Shown piece by piece: positions 25,575 to 32,679 of a stretch of 64,000 nucleotides of DNA. The translations under genes were made by a program, and so were the position numbers. The DNA comes from Lachnospiraceae bacterium (GTDB lineage: Bacteria; Bacillota; Clostridia; Lachnospirales; Anaerotignaceae): positions 29,340-93,339 of the forward strand of contig JAHZEA010000009.1 in NCBI GenBank assembly GCA_019422065.1, given 5' to 3'. How positions within the stretch are numbered: the first letter of the stretch is position 1; the number at the start of each line of letters is the position of its first letter. The notes beneath the pieces were generated by a model. That model was not told the DNA's origin and searched no databases. It worked only from the letters and a program-made list of their open reading frames with translations.

Positions 25575-25581
25575 AAAATTT

Positions 25582-25941
25582 TTATTTATTGTTTTTCAAT
25601 AGTTCTTCGCCTTTATCTAAACTTTCTTTTAAAGCTTTTATTGTTTTTTCTATAACTCTAAGCTGATAACTATCACATTCAGATAATAATTCCTGAATTT
25701 CGTTTAAATGCGGTTCTTTGCACTCAACTAAATTATCACAAAGTAACTGGTCAGCCGTTACCGAAAGGGCATTTGCAATACTTAAAAGTGCAGGCAAGCT
25801 AAGCTTTGCATTACCGGTTTCGATATTGTGTATATGAGTTAAAGAAAAGTTAGCTAAATCAGCTAATTTCTGTTGTGAGAGTTTAGCTTTAATTCTGGCA
25901 TTTCTTATTCTTTTACCTATTTCTACGTAATCCGGAACCAT
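25582..25941 (-). CDS. Xre-family helix-turn-helix regulator with C-terminal helix
   Basis: A 119-residue protein with an Xre/SinR-like HTH at residues 5-62 (IGKRIRNARIKAKLSQQKLA, then FSLTHIHNIETGNAKLSLPA) and a C-terminal helical tail of about 45 residues (LSECDSYQLRVIEKTIKALK) that may serve for dimerisation. The gene faces a small plus-strand ORF across a 125-bp divergent gap containing a 9-bp inverted repeat, which is a natural candidate for autoregulation. Ribosome-binding site: GGGAGG before the ATG. It is probably part of a small accessory islet. Confidence 0.87.
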   Translation of the reverse strand: MVPDYVEIGKRIRNARIKAKLSQQKLADLANFSLTHIHNIETGNAKLSLPALLSIANALSVTADQLLCDNLVECKEPHLNEIQELLSECDSYQLRVIEKTIKALKESLDKGEELLKNNK

Positions 25942-26005
25942 AATCTACCTCCCACAATTGAAATTAATATTAGTATTGTATCTTTTTTAAAAAAACAATA
26001 TAATT

Positions 26006-26036
26006 AAACTATATAAATTTTTAACTCATATAGTTT
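26006..26036. promoter_or_regulatory. Inverted repeat between Xre gene and divergent small ORF
   Basis: AAACTATAT (26006-26014) and ATATAGTTT (26028-26036) form a perfect 9-bp inverted repeat spaced by 13 bp. Its position between divergent genes fits an Xre operator. Confidence 0.5.
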
Positions 26037-26066
26037 AAATATTGCCAATTGGAAAAGAGGAAAATA

Positions 26067-26270
26067 ATGAAAAACCAGTTTTCAGTAAAGAATAACAAAT
26101 TAAAAATGTACCGCTGTAAAAACAAGTTAAATGATAAGTTTATTTTATGTGATGATTTGTACGAGTTAAGGGAGTTACTTAAAATAACTATTAAACAAAT
26201 TGATATTGTTTTGGGAATTAATGAGTTTGAAAACAAGGAAATATATAAAAGTAATTTTGATTTAAAATAA
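26067..26270 (+). CDS. Small hypothetical protein
   Basis: A 67-residue, lysine-rich, soluble protein with a start at ATG 26067 behind AGAGGA (the upstream ATG at 26049 lacks a site). Two cysteines are present (CKNKLNDKFILCDD), followed by a probable helix (LYELRELLKITIKQIDIVLG). I recognise no family. It is divergently arranged with the Xre regulator at 25582 and could be its regulated partner. Base composition is AT-rich, like the surroundings. Confidence 0.5.
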   Translation: MKNQFSVKNNKLKMYRCKNKLNDKFILCDDLYELRELLKITIKQIDIVLGINEFENKEIYKSNFDLK

Positions 26271-26276
26271 TTTTAT

Positions 26277-26502
26277 GTACTTTTCTGGAAAAGTACCAAA
26301 AGCAGCGCCGATTTCGACGCGGCGCCCGCACGAGCAAGGGCCTAAAACCGACCCCTGCACCCCCGAAAGCTAAAGTTTATTGGTAAAAAAATAAAAATTC
26401 AAATTTAGTACAGCCGTATTTTTATCGTTGGTTTTAAAGCGTGGCCAAAAGGGGGAGCACGAGGGGGCATGCGGCCTTCGCAACTGTGAGCTTTGCCCCC
26501 TC
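26277..26502. repeat. GC-rich palindromic intergenic element
   Basis: In an AT-rich gap lies a block with three strong palindromes: GTACTTTTCTGGAAAAGTAC (26277-26296, perfect around a TG centre), GCGCCG/CGGCGC (26305-26310 and 26320-26325) and GAGGGGGCA/TGCCCCCTC (26461-26469 and 26494-26502). A GCACGAG direct repeat occurs at 26328 and 26457. No ORF is credible across it. It looks like a dispersed palindromic repeat or a remnant of a non-autonomous element; copy number cannot be judged from one window. Confidence 0.55.
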
Positions 26503-26614
26503 GGAAATAATATTAAATTAAAAATTTTGAATACATTTTGTATCCATTTCAAACATTTTTATAATCTTTTATATTAAAATACTATCAAAATATTTATTCT
26601 TTGAGGTGTTTGTT

Positions 26615-26791
26615 TTGACTATTAAAAGATTAACCATAAGAATTGATGAAAACCTTCTTCATAAACTTCATGTTGTTTCTGCTTATGAAGCTCGTTCCGC
26701 CAACAGCCAAATTAATATAATAATAAGGAAATGTATCGATAATTTTGAAAAAGAATATGGAAAAATCAAAATTAATAAAGAAAAAGACTAA
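26615..26791 (+). CDS. Ribbon-helix-helix DNA-binding protein
   Basis: A 58-residue Arc/CopG-like protein starting at TTG 26615, 8 bp after GAGG (26603-26606); the GTG at 26606 overlaps that site and is unlikely to be used. The pattern is a short beta strand (KRLTIRIDENLL), a helix (HKLHVVSAYEAR), the S-x-N-x-x-I turn (SANSQINIIIRKCI) and a basic tail. Such proteins act as dimers, usually repressing their own or nearby promoters, plasmid copy genes or toxin-antitoxin loci. No toxin gene is adjacent. Confidence 0.75.
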   Translation: MTIKRLTIRIDENLLHKLHVVSAYEARSANSQINIIIRKCIDNFEKEYGKIKINKEKD

Positions 26792-26807
26792 TAAATCCCC
26801 TCTCTCC

Positions 26808-26836
26808 TTGACTGCCAGTGTATTTTATGGTATTAT
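26808..26836 (+). promoter_or_regulatory. Promoter of the polar amino-acid ABC operon
   Basis: TTGACT (26808-26813), an exact 17-bp spacer and TATTAT (26831-26836), about 65 bp before the binding-protein start. Confidence 0.8.
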
Positions 26837-26902
26837 CCATTTGTACTTTAGCTTGGCACAGTGATAGAATTAGAAAGTGCCACAAAAAGAGGGGGATATT
26901 TT

Positions 26903-27796
26903 ATGAAAAAATACGTTGCAATATTAGCCGCTGTATGCCTTGCATTTGGCGTAAGTGCTTGCGGCAGCTCATCATCATCTTCAGCTTCCGGCTCTGAGGC
27001 AGCTTCAGCTTCTGCGTCAGCTTCTGGCTCAGCTTCAGCTTCAGCTTCTGCATCAGGCGAAGCAACAACAGACGAAAGCGAAAGAACAACTTTTACTGTA
27101 GGCTTTGATGCTGAATATCCACCATATGGATATATGGACGATAACGGCGATTACACAGGCTTCGACCTTGAGCTTGCTCAGGCTGTATGCGATATGGAAG
27201 GCTGGGAGCTTGTAAAAACACCTATTAACTGGGATTCAAAAGATATGGAGCTTAACTCAGGTTCTATTGATTGTATTTGGAGCGGTTTTACAATGAATGG
27301 CCGTGAGGATGATTATACATTCTCAATTCCTTATGTAGACAACAGCCAAGTTATGGTTGTAGCTGAGGACTCAGGCATTAACTCACTTGAGGACTTATCA
27401 GGTAAAATTGTAGGCGTTCAGGCTGCTTCAGCTGCCCTTACACTTCTTCAGAGTGAGGAAGAAGGCGGACAGAAAGCTTTAGCAGATACATTCGCTAATC
27501 TTCAGGAATTCCCAGACTACAACAGCGCTTTTGTAGAGCTTCAGGCTGGTTCAATAGATGCTGTAGCTATGGACATCGGCGTTGCTAACTATCAGCTTAA
27601 AACAAGAGGCGAAGGCTTTAAAATTATTGAAGAGCCTCTTAACACAGAGCAGTACGCTATAGGCTTTAAGAAAGGCAATACAGAGCTTTGCGATATAGTA
27701 AACAAAGACCTTGAGGAACTTACAAATAACGGTACGGTTGCTGAGCTTGCTGAAAAATACGACCTTTCAGACCTTATATGCCTTGAGGCTGAATAA
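26903..27796 (+). CDS. Polar amino-acid ABC transporter, substrate-binding lipoprotein
   Basis: A 297-residue family 3 solute-binding protein starting at ATG 26903 behind GAGGGGG. The signal peptide ends in the lipobox VSAC with Cys20. Residues 21 to about 55 are a low-complexity Ser/Ala/Gly linker that probably acts as a spacer through the cell wall. The folded domain begins with FTVGFDAEYPPYGYMDDNGD and includes GFDLELAQAVCD and DCIWSGFTMNGRED, all typical of amino-acid binders. The Asp/Arg-binding residues cannot be assigned to one ligand; cystine, glutamine or a basic amino acid are all possible. Permease and ATPase genes follow. Confidence 0.92.
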   Translation: MKKYVAILAAVCLAFGVSACGSSSSSSASGSEAASASASASGSASASASASGEATTDESERTTFTVGFDAEYPPYGYMDDNGDYTGFDLELAQAVCDMEGWELVKTPINWDSKDMELNSGSIDCIWSGFTMNGREDDYTFSIPYVDNSQVMVVAEDSGINSLEDLSGKIVGVQAASAALTLLQSEEEGGQKALADTFANLQEFPDYNSAFVELQAGSIDAVAMDIGVANYQLKTRGEGFKIIEEPLNTEQYAIGFKKGNTELCDIVNKDLEELTNNGTVAELAEKYDLSDLICLEAE

Positions 27797-27833
27797 TACG
27801 GTTTTAACCGCATAAATAGTTTGTGTTTGTGTC

Positions 27834-27866
27834 CCGCCGTGCTGTTATTTGTACGGCGGTTTTTTA
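27834..27866 (+). terminator. Terminator or attenuator inside the amino-acid ABC operon
   Basis: CCGCCGT (27834-27840) pairs with ACGGCGG (27853-27859), followed by six T residues. It lies between the binding-protein and permease genes, so it probably lowers permease/ATPase expression relative to the binding protein. Confidence 0.85.
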
Positions 27867-27884
27867 TTTAAAGGAGCGAAACAG

Positions 27885-28532
27885 ATGAGTTTTTCTACAA
27901 TGCTTATGCAGCTTAGTTCAGGTATGGTTAAATCCATGGGTATTTTCTTCTGGACTATTATTTTATCCCTTCCTCTTGGACTTTTTGTATCTTTTGGCAG
28001 AATGTCCAAAAATCCTGCTTTAAAAAATATAGTTAAAGTTTATATCTCTGTAATGAGGGGTACTCCCCTTATGTTACAGCTTATGATTGTTTATTACTGT
28101 CCTTTTCTGCTTTTTGGTATGAATATAAGGACTTTTCGTTTTCCGGCTATTATAATAGGCTTTACAATTAACTATGCCGCATATTTTGCCGAGATTTTCC
28201 GCTCAGGCATAGAGTCAATGCCTGTTGGCCAGTACGAGGCCGCTAAGCTTTTAGGCTACAGCAAAAGCCAGACATTTGTTAAAATTATACTTCCTCAGGT
28301 TATAAAACGTATATTGCCGTCTATTACAAACGAGGTTATAACACTGGTTAAAGATACATCTTTGGCCTTCTCACTTGCGTATATGGAAATGTTCACAGTG
28401 GCAAAACAGATAGTAGCCAAGGAATCAACATTTACTCCGTTTATAGTTGCCGCAATATTCTATTATGTATTTAACTTTGTTGTGGCTGCCGTTATGGAGC
28501 ACTTTGAAAAGAAATTAAGCTATTACAGATAA
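27885..28532 (+). CDS. Polar amino-acid ABC transporter, permease
   Basis: A 215-residue HisM/GlnP-type permease, starting at ATG 27885 behind AAAGGAG. About five hydrophobic segments are visible. The family's early motif YISVMRGTPLMLQL (about 53-66) and the cytoplasmic EAA loop (YEAAKLLGYSKSQTFVKIIL, about 116-135) are present, the latter contacting the ATPase. Two copies normally form the channel. It is separated from the binding protein by a terminator and from the ATPase gene by 12 bp. Confidence 0.93.
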   Translation: MSFSTMLMQLSSGMVKSMGIFFWTIILSLPLGLFVSFGRMSKNPALKNIVKVYISVMRGTPLMLQLMIVYYCPFLLFGMNIRTFRFPAIIIGFTINYAAYFAEIFRSGIESMPVGQYEAAKLLGYSKSQTFVKIILPQVIKRILPSITNEVITLVKDTSLAFSLAYMEMFTVAKQIVAKESTFTPFIVAAIFYYVFNFVVAAVMEHFEKKLSYYR

Positions 28533-28544
28533 GGAGGGGTACAA

Positions 28545-29309
28545 ATGAAAATACTTGAAATGAACCATATACATAAAAGTTTTGGTGAGCTGGAAGTAAT
28601 TAAAGACATATCCCTCAGTGTTGCCGAAGGCGAGATACTTTCTATTATAGGCCCTTCCGGTTCCGGTAAGTCAACTATTTTAAGATGCGCCACTATGCTT
28701 GAAACAATAAACGGCGGCGAAATTATATACATGGGCGAAAAAGCCGCATATACCGATGAAAACGGCAATGTAATTTATGCCAAAGGCGATAAGGCTAAAA
28801 AAATAAACTCCAATTTTGGTCTTGTTTTTCAGAACTTTAATCTTTTTCCGCATTACTCCGTAATTAAAAATATAACCGATGCGCCTATACATGTTCAAAA
28901 GCGTGATAAAACAGAGGTTTTTAATCAGGCAAGAGAGCTTTTGGAAAAAATGGGTCTTTTGGATAAGGCGGATTATTACCCTTGCCAGCTTTCAGGCGGA
29001 CAGCAGCAAAGGGTCTCTATTGCAAGAGCGCTGTGCATGAACCCTAAAATACTGTTTTTTGACGAGCCAACCAGTGCCCTTGACCCGGAGCTTACATTGG
29101 AGATACTTAAGGTTATAAGGGATTTGGCAAAAGAACACATGACAATGGTTATTGTAACCCACGAAATGAACTTTGCAAGAGAGGTTTCAAACCGCATTAT
29201 ATTTATGGAAAAAGGCGTTATTGTGGAAGAAACAACACCGGATAAAATGTTTAATTCCGATAACGAAAGAACAAAGGCATTTTTGGGCAAGTACCACAAT
29301 ATGGGCTGA
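28545..29309 (+). CDS. Polar amino-acid ABC transporter, ATPase
   Basis: A 254-residue GlnQ-type ATPase. Walker A is GPSGSGKST (about 36-44), the signature is LSGGQQQR (about 147-154), Walker B is ILFFDEPTSALD, and the switch is VTHEM. An insertion of about 15 residues after strand 3 (AAYTDENGNVIYAKGDKAKK) is longer than in the shortest family members and resembles that of some clostridial relatives. It energises the import system encoded upstream; GGAGGGG precedes the ATG. Confidence 0.94.
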   Translation: MKILEMNHIHKSFGELEVIKDISLSVAEGEILSIIGPSGSGKSTILRCATMLETINGGEIIYMGEKAAYTDENGNVIYAKGDKAKKINSNFGLVFQNFNLFPHYSVIKNITDAPIHVQKRDKTEVFNQARELLEKMGLLDKADYYPCQLSGGQQQRVSIARALCMNPKILFFDEPTSALDPELTLEILKVIRDLAKEHMTMVIVTHEMNFAREVSNRIIFMEKGVIVEETTPDKMFNSDNERTKAFLGKYHNMG

Positions 29310-29368
29310 TGTTAATTTTTGTAATAAAAAGCAGCTTTTTTTCAGCCGTAAAATTTTGAAAATTGTTA

Positions 29369-29397
29369 TTGACTTTTCAATAATGCGATGATACAAT
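29369..29397 (+). promoter_or_regulatory. Promoter of the T-box/trpXYZ transcript
   Basis: TTGACT (29369-29374), a 17-bp spacer and TACAAT (29392-29397). Transcription would begin near 29404, just upstream of the T-box Stem I. Confidence 0.85.
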
Positions 29398-29407
29398 GTA
29401 AAAAATC

Positions 29408-29640
29408 GTTAAAACCTATGACGAAGAAGAGTAGGCTTAGCAGGGATTTCAAAGAGAGCCGCCGGCGGTGGAATGGCGGTACTTTCCGTAAGTACGAATG
29501 GACTTTAGAGGGCAGGACGAAAGGAAGTATTAAAAAGTATTTCTCAGTAGTGCCTGACGGGTGTTTCCGAACCCGTTACCAAAGGGGAATGTATGAAAGT
29601 ACATTAAAGCGGCCGTTGTGCAATTTGAGTGGTACCGCGA
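29408..29640 (+). ncRNA. T-box leader with UGG (tryptophan) specifier
   Basis: The 5' part GACGAAGAAGAGTAGGC matches the K-turn/GA motif of Stem I, and AGAGAGCCGCCGG starts the distal AG-bulge region. The specifier loop reads GAA-TGG-A with TGG at 29499-29501, a tryptophan codon. The conserved T-box TGAGTGGTACCGCG is at 29626-29639. Uncharged tRNA-Trp would stabilise the antiterminator and allow expression of the transporter genes. A small GTACTT/AAGTAC hairpin (29480-29496) just before the specifier is unusual. Confidence 0.9.
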
Positions 29641-29658
29641 TTATAATTTTTGAATTAT

Positions 29659-29694
29659 AACCGTCTCAAACAATTAGTTTGAGGCGGTTTTTTG
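29659..29694 (+). terminator. T-box-controlled terminator
   Basis: AACCGTCTCAAAC (29659-29671) pairs with GTTTGAGGCGGTT (29677-29689), followed by TTTTTT. The ACCGC of the T-box can pair with GCGG near 29610 or with GCGGT in the terminator arm, which offers a switching route. Confidence 0.88.
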
Positions 29695-29751
29695 TATTTT
29701 AAAAACACAAAACAAGAAGGTATTTTATATTTCACAAGGAGAGTGGATATT

Positions 29752-30840
29752 ATGAGAAAAAGAATTTTATCAGCAGTATTTGCATCAGTTTTAGCTTTAT
29801 CAATGGTTGGATGTTCTTCATCAGGCTCATCATCAGCGTCAGCGTCTGCATCAGCCTCAGCTTCTGGCTCGGCTTCAGCTTCAGCCTCAGGAGAAACAGC
29901 TTCTACAGGCATTGAAGAAGGAAAAACTTATAAAATTGGTATTTCACAGTTTGCTGAGCATGGCTCCCTTGATAACTGCCGTGAAGGCTTTTTAAAGGGT
30001 CTTGCAGAAGAAGGCTTTGTTGAAGGCGAGAACCTTGAAATTTTATACGAGAACGCACAGGCAGACACAGGCACAGCAGGACAGATAGCCACAAACTTTG
30101 TATCAAAAGATGTTGATATGATTTGTGCCATTGCTACTGTTTCAGCCACAAGCGCATATAACGCAGCTATGAAAACAGATATTCCTGTAATTTACACAGC
30201 TATTACAGACCCTGTAGCAGCAGGCCTTGCAAGTGAAGACGGTACACCAGTTGGCAATGTAACAGGTACAAGCGATAAGCTCCCTGTTGAAGCGCAGCTT
30301 CAGATGATAAGAGAAATTCTTCCAGAGGCTAAAACAATAGGTATTCTTTACACAACAAGCGAGGTAAACTCAGAATCAGCTATTGCAGAATATGAGTCAC
30401 TTGTTGATAAATACGGTTTTACACTTGAAACAGTAGGCATTAACACAACAGCTGATATCCCTCTTGCTATGGATAACCTTTTAACTAAAGTTGACTGCAT
30501 TACAAACCTTACAGACAACACAGTTGTTCAGGGCCTTGCAACAGAAATTTCAAAAGCTACAGAGGCCGGAATACCGGTATTTGGTTCAGAAATAGAGCAG
30601 GTTAAAAAAGGCTGTCTTGCAGCAGAAGGTCTTGAGTTTGTAAGCCTTGGCGAGCAGACAGGCAGAATGGCAGCTAAAGTTTTAAAAGGTGAGGCACAGG
30701 CTTCTGATATGAAATTTGAAACAATTTCTGAATGTGGTTTATACTTAAATACAGCAGTTGCTGACAAACTTGGAATAACAATAGACGAAGAATATGCTTC
30801 AACAGCCGTTGAAACATTTGATACAATAGCAGAAGAATAA
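29752..30840 (+). CDS. trpX: Tryptophan-type ABC transporter, substrate-binding lipoprotein
   Basis: A 362-residue lipoprotein of the ABC_sub_bind family (PF04392). ATG 29752 has an AAGGAGAG site upstream. The lipobox LSMVGC places the lipid on Cys21; residues 22 to about 50 form a Ser/Ala/Gly linker like those of two other binding proteins in this window. The mature part starts with YKIGISQFAEHGSLDNCREG and contains VKKGCLAAEG, typical of the family. Proteins of this type under tryptophan T-boxes are known as TrpX; the UGG specifier supports that name, and tyrosine or a broader aromatic range is an alternative. Confidence 0.88.
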   Translation: MRKRILSAVFASVLALSMVGCSSSGSSSASASASASASGSASASASGETASTGIEEGKTYKIGISQFAEHGSLDNCREGFLKGLAEEGFVEGENLEILYENAQADTGTAGQIATNFVSKDVDMICAIATVSATSAYNAAMKTDIPVIYTAITDPVAAGLASEDGTPVGNVTGTSDKLPVEAQLQMIREILPEAKTIGILYTTSEVNSESAIAEYESLVDKYGFTLETVGINTTADIPLAMDNLLTKVDCITNLTDNTVVQGLATEISKATEAGIPVFGSEIEQVKKGCLAAEGLEFVSLGEQTGRMAAKVLKGEAQASDMKFETISECGLYLNTAVADKLGITIDEEYASTAVETFDTIAEE

Positions 30841-30870
30841 TACGGTTTTAATTGAAAGGGGCAGTACAAA

Positions 30871-31755
30871 ATGGGTATACTCATAGGAGTGCTTGAGCAG
30901 GGCTTTATATACAGCATTATGGCTCTGGGAGTTTATATAACATATAAAATATTGGATTTTCCGGACCTTACAACCGACGGAAGCTTTCCTTCCGGTGCGG
31001 CTGTTACGGCGGTGCTTCTTACAAACGGAGTAAACCCACTTATTACACTTGTTGTTTCATTTGCAGTAGGAATGATTATAGGCGCTTTAACAGGCATTAT
31101 ACATGTTAAGTTCAAAGTAAGGGACTTGTTAAGCGGTATTATAATGATGACTGCCCTTTACAGTATTAACCTTAGAATAGCCGGCAAAGCCAATGTCCCG
31201 CTTTTCAGCCAGCAGACAGTATTTGACAATAGCTTTTTAAGCGCTGTGTTCCCTCAGGGTTTGGCAACTTACCAAACGGCTATAGTTGCTTTTATACTTG
31301 CTGTAATAGCTAAGCTTCTTTTAGACGCTTATCTTAAAACAAAAAGCGGTTTTCTTTTAAGAGCTGTAGGCAACAACGAAACACTTGTTACAAGCCTTGC
31401 CAAAGATGTAGGACTTGTTAAAATAGTAGGTCTTGCCATAGCCAACGGCCTTATATCATTAAGCGGCTCTATAATGTGCCAGCAGCAAAGGTTTTTTGAT
31501 ATTTCAATGGGTACAGGTACAGTTGTTATAGGTCTTGCCAGTGTTATAATAGGTACTAATGTGTTTAAGAATATGTCTTTTATAAAAGCTACAACAGCCG
31601 TAATAGTAGGCTCTGTTGTATATAAAGGCTGTGTAGCCCTTGCAATAGCAGCAGGCTTAAGCGCTACAGATATGAAGCTTATAACTGCGGCGCTGTTCCT
31701 TATAATACTTATTGCTACAATGGACAGAAAAAAGAAGGTGAAGAAGAATGCTTGA
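30871..31755 (+). CDS. trpY: Tryptophan-type ABC transporter, permease
   Basis: A 294-residue permease with about eight hydrophobic segments, related to the branched-chain amino-acid-type permeases that accompany PF04392 binding proteins. The N-terminal GVLEQGFIYSIMALGVYITY and the DLTTDGSFPSGAAVTA loop are characteristic. Its 3' end overlaps the ATPase gene by 8 bp, implying translational coupling. GGGGCA serves as a modest ribosome-binding site. Confidence 0.88.
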   Translation: MGILIGVLEQGFIYSIMALGVYITYKILDFPDLTTDGSFPSGAAVTAVLLTNGVNPLITLVVSFAVGMIIGALTGIIHVKFKVRDLLSGIIMMTALYSINLRIAGKANVPLFSQQTVFDNSFLSAVFPQGLATYQTAIVAFILAVIAKLLLDAYLKTKSGFLLRAVGNNETLVTSLAKDVGLVKIVGLAIANGLISLSGSIMCQQQRFFDISMGTGTVVIGLASVIIGTNVFKNMSFIKATTAVIVGSVVYKGCVALAIAAGLSATDMKLITAALFLIILIATMDRKKKVKKNA

Positions 31756-32521
31756 GCTTAAAAATATTGATAAATACTATAATGTAGGTACTATAAACGA
31801 AATGTGCCTTTTTAACGGTTTTAACTTAACTGTAGGCGACGGAGATTTTGTTTCTGTTGTAGGCTCTAACGGCTCGGGCAAAACTTCTATGCTTAACATA
31901 ATATGCGGCAGTATACATGTAGACGGCGGAAATGTAGTTGTAAACGGTGAAGATATAACAAACAAAAAGGAATTTTTAAGATATAACGATATAGGCAGGG
32001 TTTACCAGAACCCGGCTATGGGTACTTGTCCTGATATGACTATACTTGAAAACATGGCTATAGCTGACAACAAGAAAAAAAGTTATGGCTTAAGCATGGG
32101 TATTAATAAAAGCCGTATTAACTTTTACAAAGAACAGCTTAAAAGCCTTAATCTTGGACTTGAAGATAAACTGCATGTTAAAGTAGGCGCTTTATCCGGC
32201 GGCCAAAGACAGGCAATGGCGCTTTTAATGGCTACAATGACTGATATTAAGTTCCTTATACTTGATGAGCACACAGCGGCTCTTGACCCTAAAACTGCAG
32301 ACATTATAATGGAGCTTACAGATAAAGTTGTTAAAGAAAAACATCTTACAACACTTATGGTAACTCATAACCTTAGATATGCCGTAGAATATGGCAACCG
32401 CCTTATAATGATGCATAAAGGCGGAATAGTAATTGATAAATCCGGTGAGGACAAAAAGAAAACCGGCGTAAACGATATACTTGATGTATTTAACGAAATA
32501 AGCATTGAATGCGGAAATTAA
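31748..32521 (+). CDS. trpZ: Tryptophan-type ABC transporter, ATPase
   Basis: A 257-residue ABC ATPase. Walker A is GSNGSGKTS (about 38-46), the signature is LSGGQRQA (about 147-154), Walker B is LILDEHTAALD (His replaces the usual Pro after the catalytic Glu, as in its closest family), and the switch is VTHN. Together with the upstream permease and lipoprotein it completes an import system controlled by the T-box. Overlap with the permease gene is 8 bp, and a terminator follows. Confidence 0.9.
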   Translation: MLELKNIDKYYNVGTINEMCLFNGFNLTVGDGDFVSVVGSNGSGKTSMLNIICGSIHVDGGNVVVNGEDITNKKEFLRYNDIGRVYQNPAMGTCPDMTILENMAIADNKKKSYGLSMGINKSRINFYKEQLKSLNLGLEDKLHVKVGALSGGQRQAMALLMATMTDIKFLILDEHTAALDPKTADIIMELTDKVVKEKHLTTLMVTHNLRYAVEYGNRLIMMHKGGIVIDKSGEDKKKTGVNDILDVFNEISIECGN

Positions 32522-32539
32522 ATAATTTATAAACAAAAG

Positions 32540-32564
32540 CCGTCTGTTAAACAGGCGGTTTTTT
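32540..32564 (+). terminator. Rho-independent terminator after trpXYZ
   Basis: CCGTCTGT (32540-32547) pairs with ACAGGCGG (32551-32558) with one G-U pair, followed by six T residues. Confidence 0.88.
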
Positions 32565-32612
32565 ATGTTTGAATTTGTATTGTTTCTGAATTGATTAAAG
32601 GCAAAAAATAAA

Positions 32613-32655
32613 CCGTCGTATATTTTATATAATACATACGGCGGTTATTTTTTAA
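32613..32655. terminator. Bidirectional terminator between convergent genes
   Basis: CCGTCGTAT (32613-32621) pairs with ATACGGCGG (32636-32644). T-rich tracts follow on both strands (TTATTTTTT on plus, TTTATTTTTT on minus), so it can stop both trpXYZ read-through and the convergent RND operon. Confidence 0.8.
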
Positions 32656-32679
32656 TGTTTAAGTATTAATTATTTTGCG

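Noticed and set aside
26049..26066. Upstream ATG as start of the small hypothetical protein
   Set aside because: The AGAGGA site lies after this ATG and is correctly spaced for ATG 26067.
29388..29660. A 90-codon open frame across the T-box region
   Set aside because: It lies inside a clear T-box leader with conserved RNA motifs and has no ribosome-binding site.
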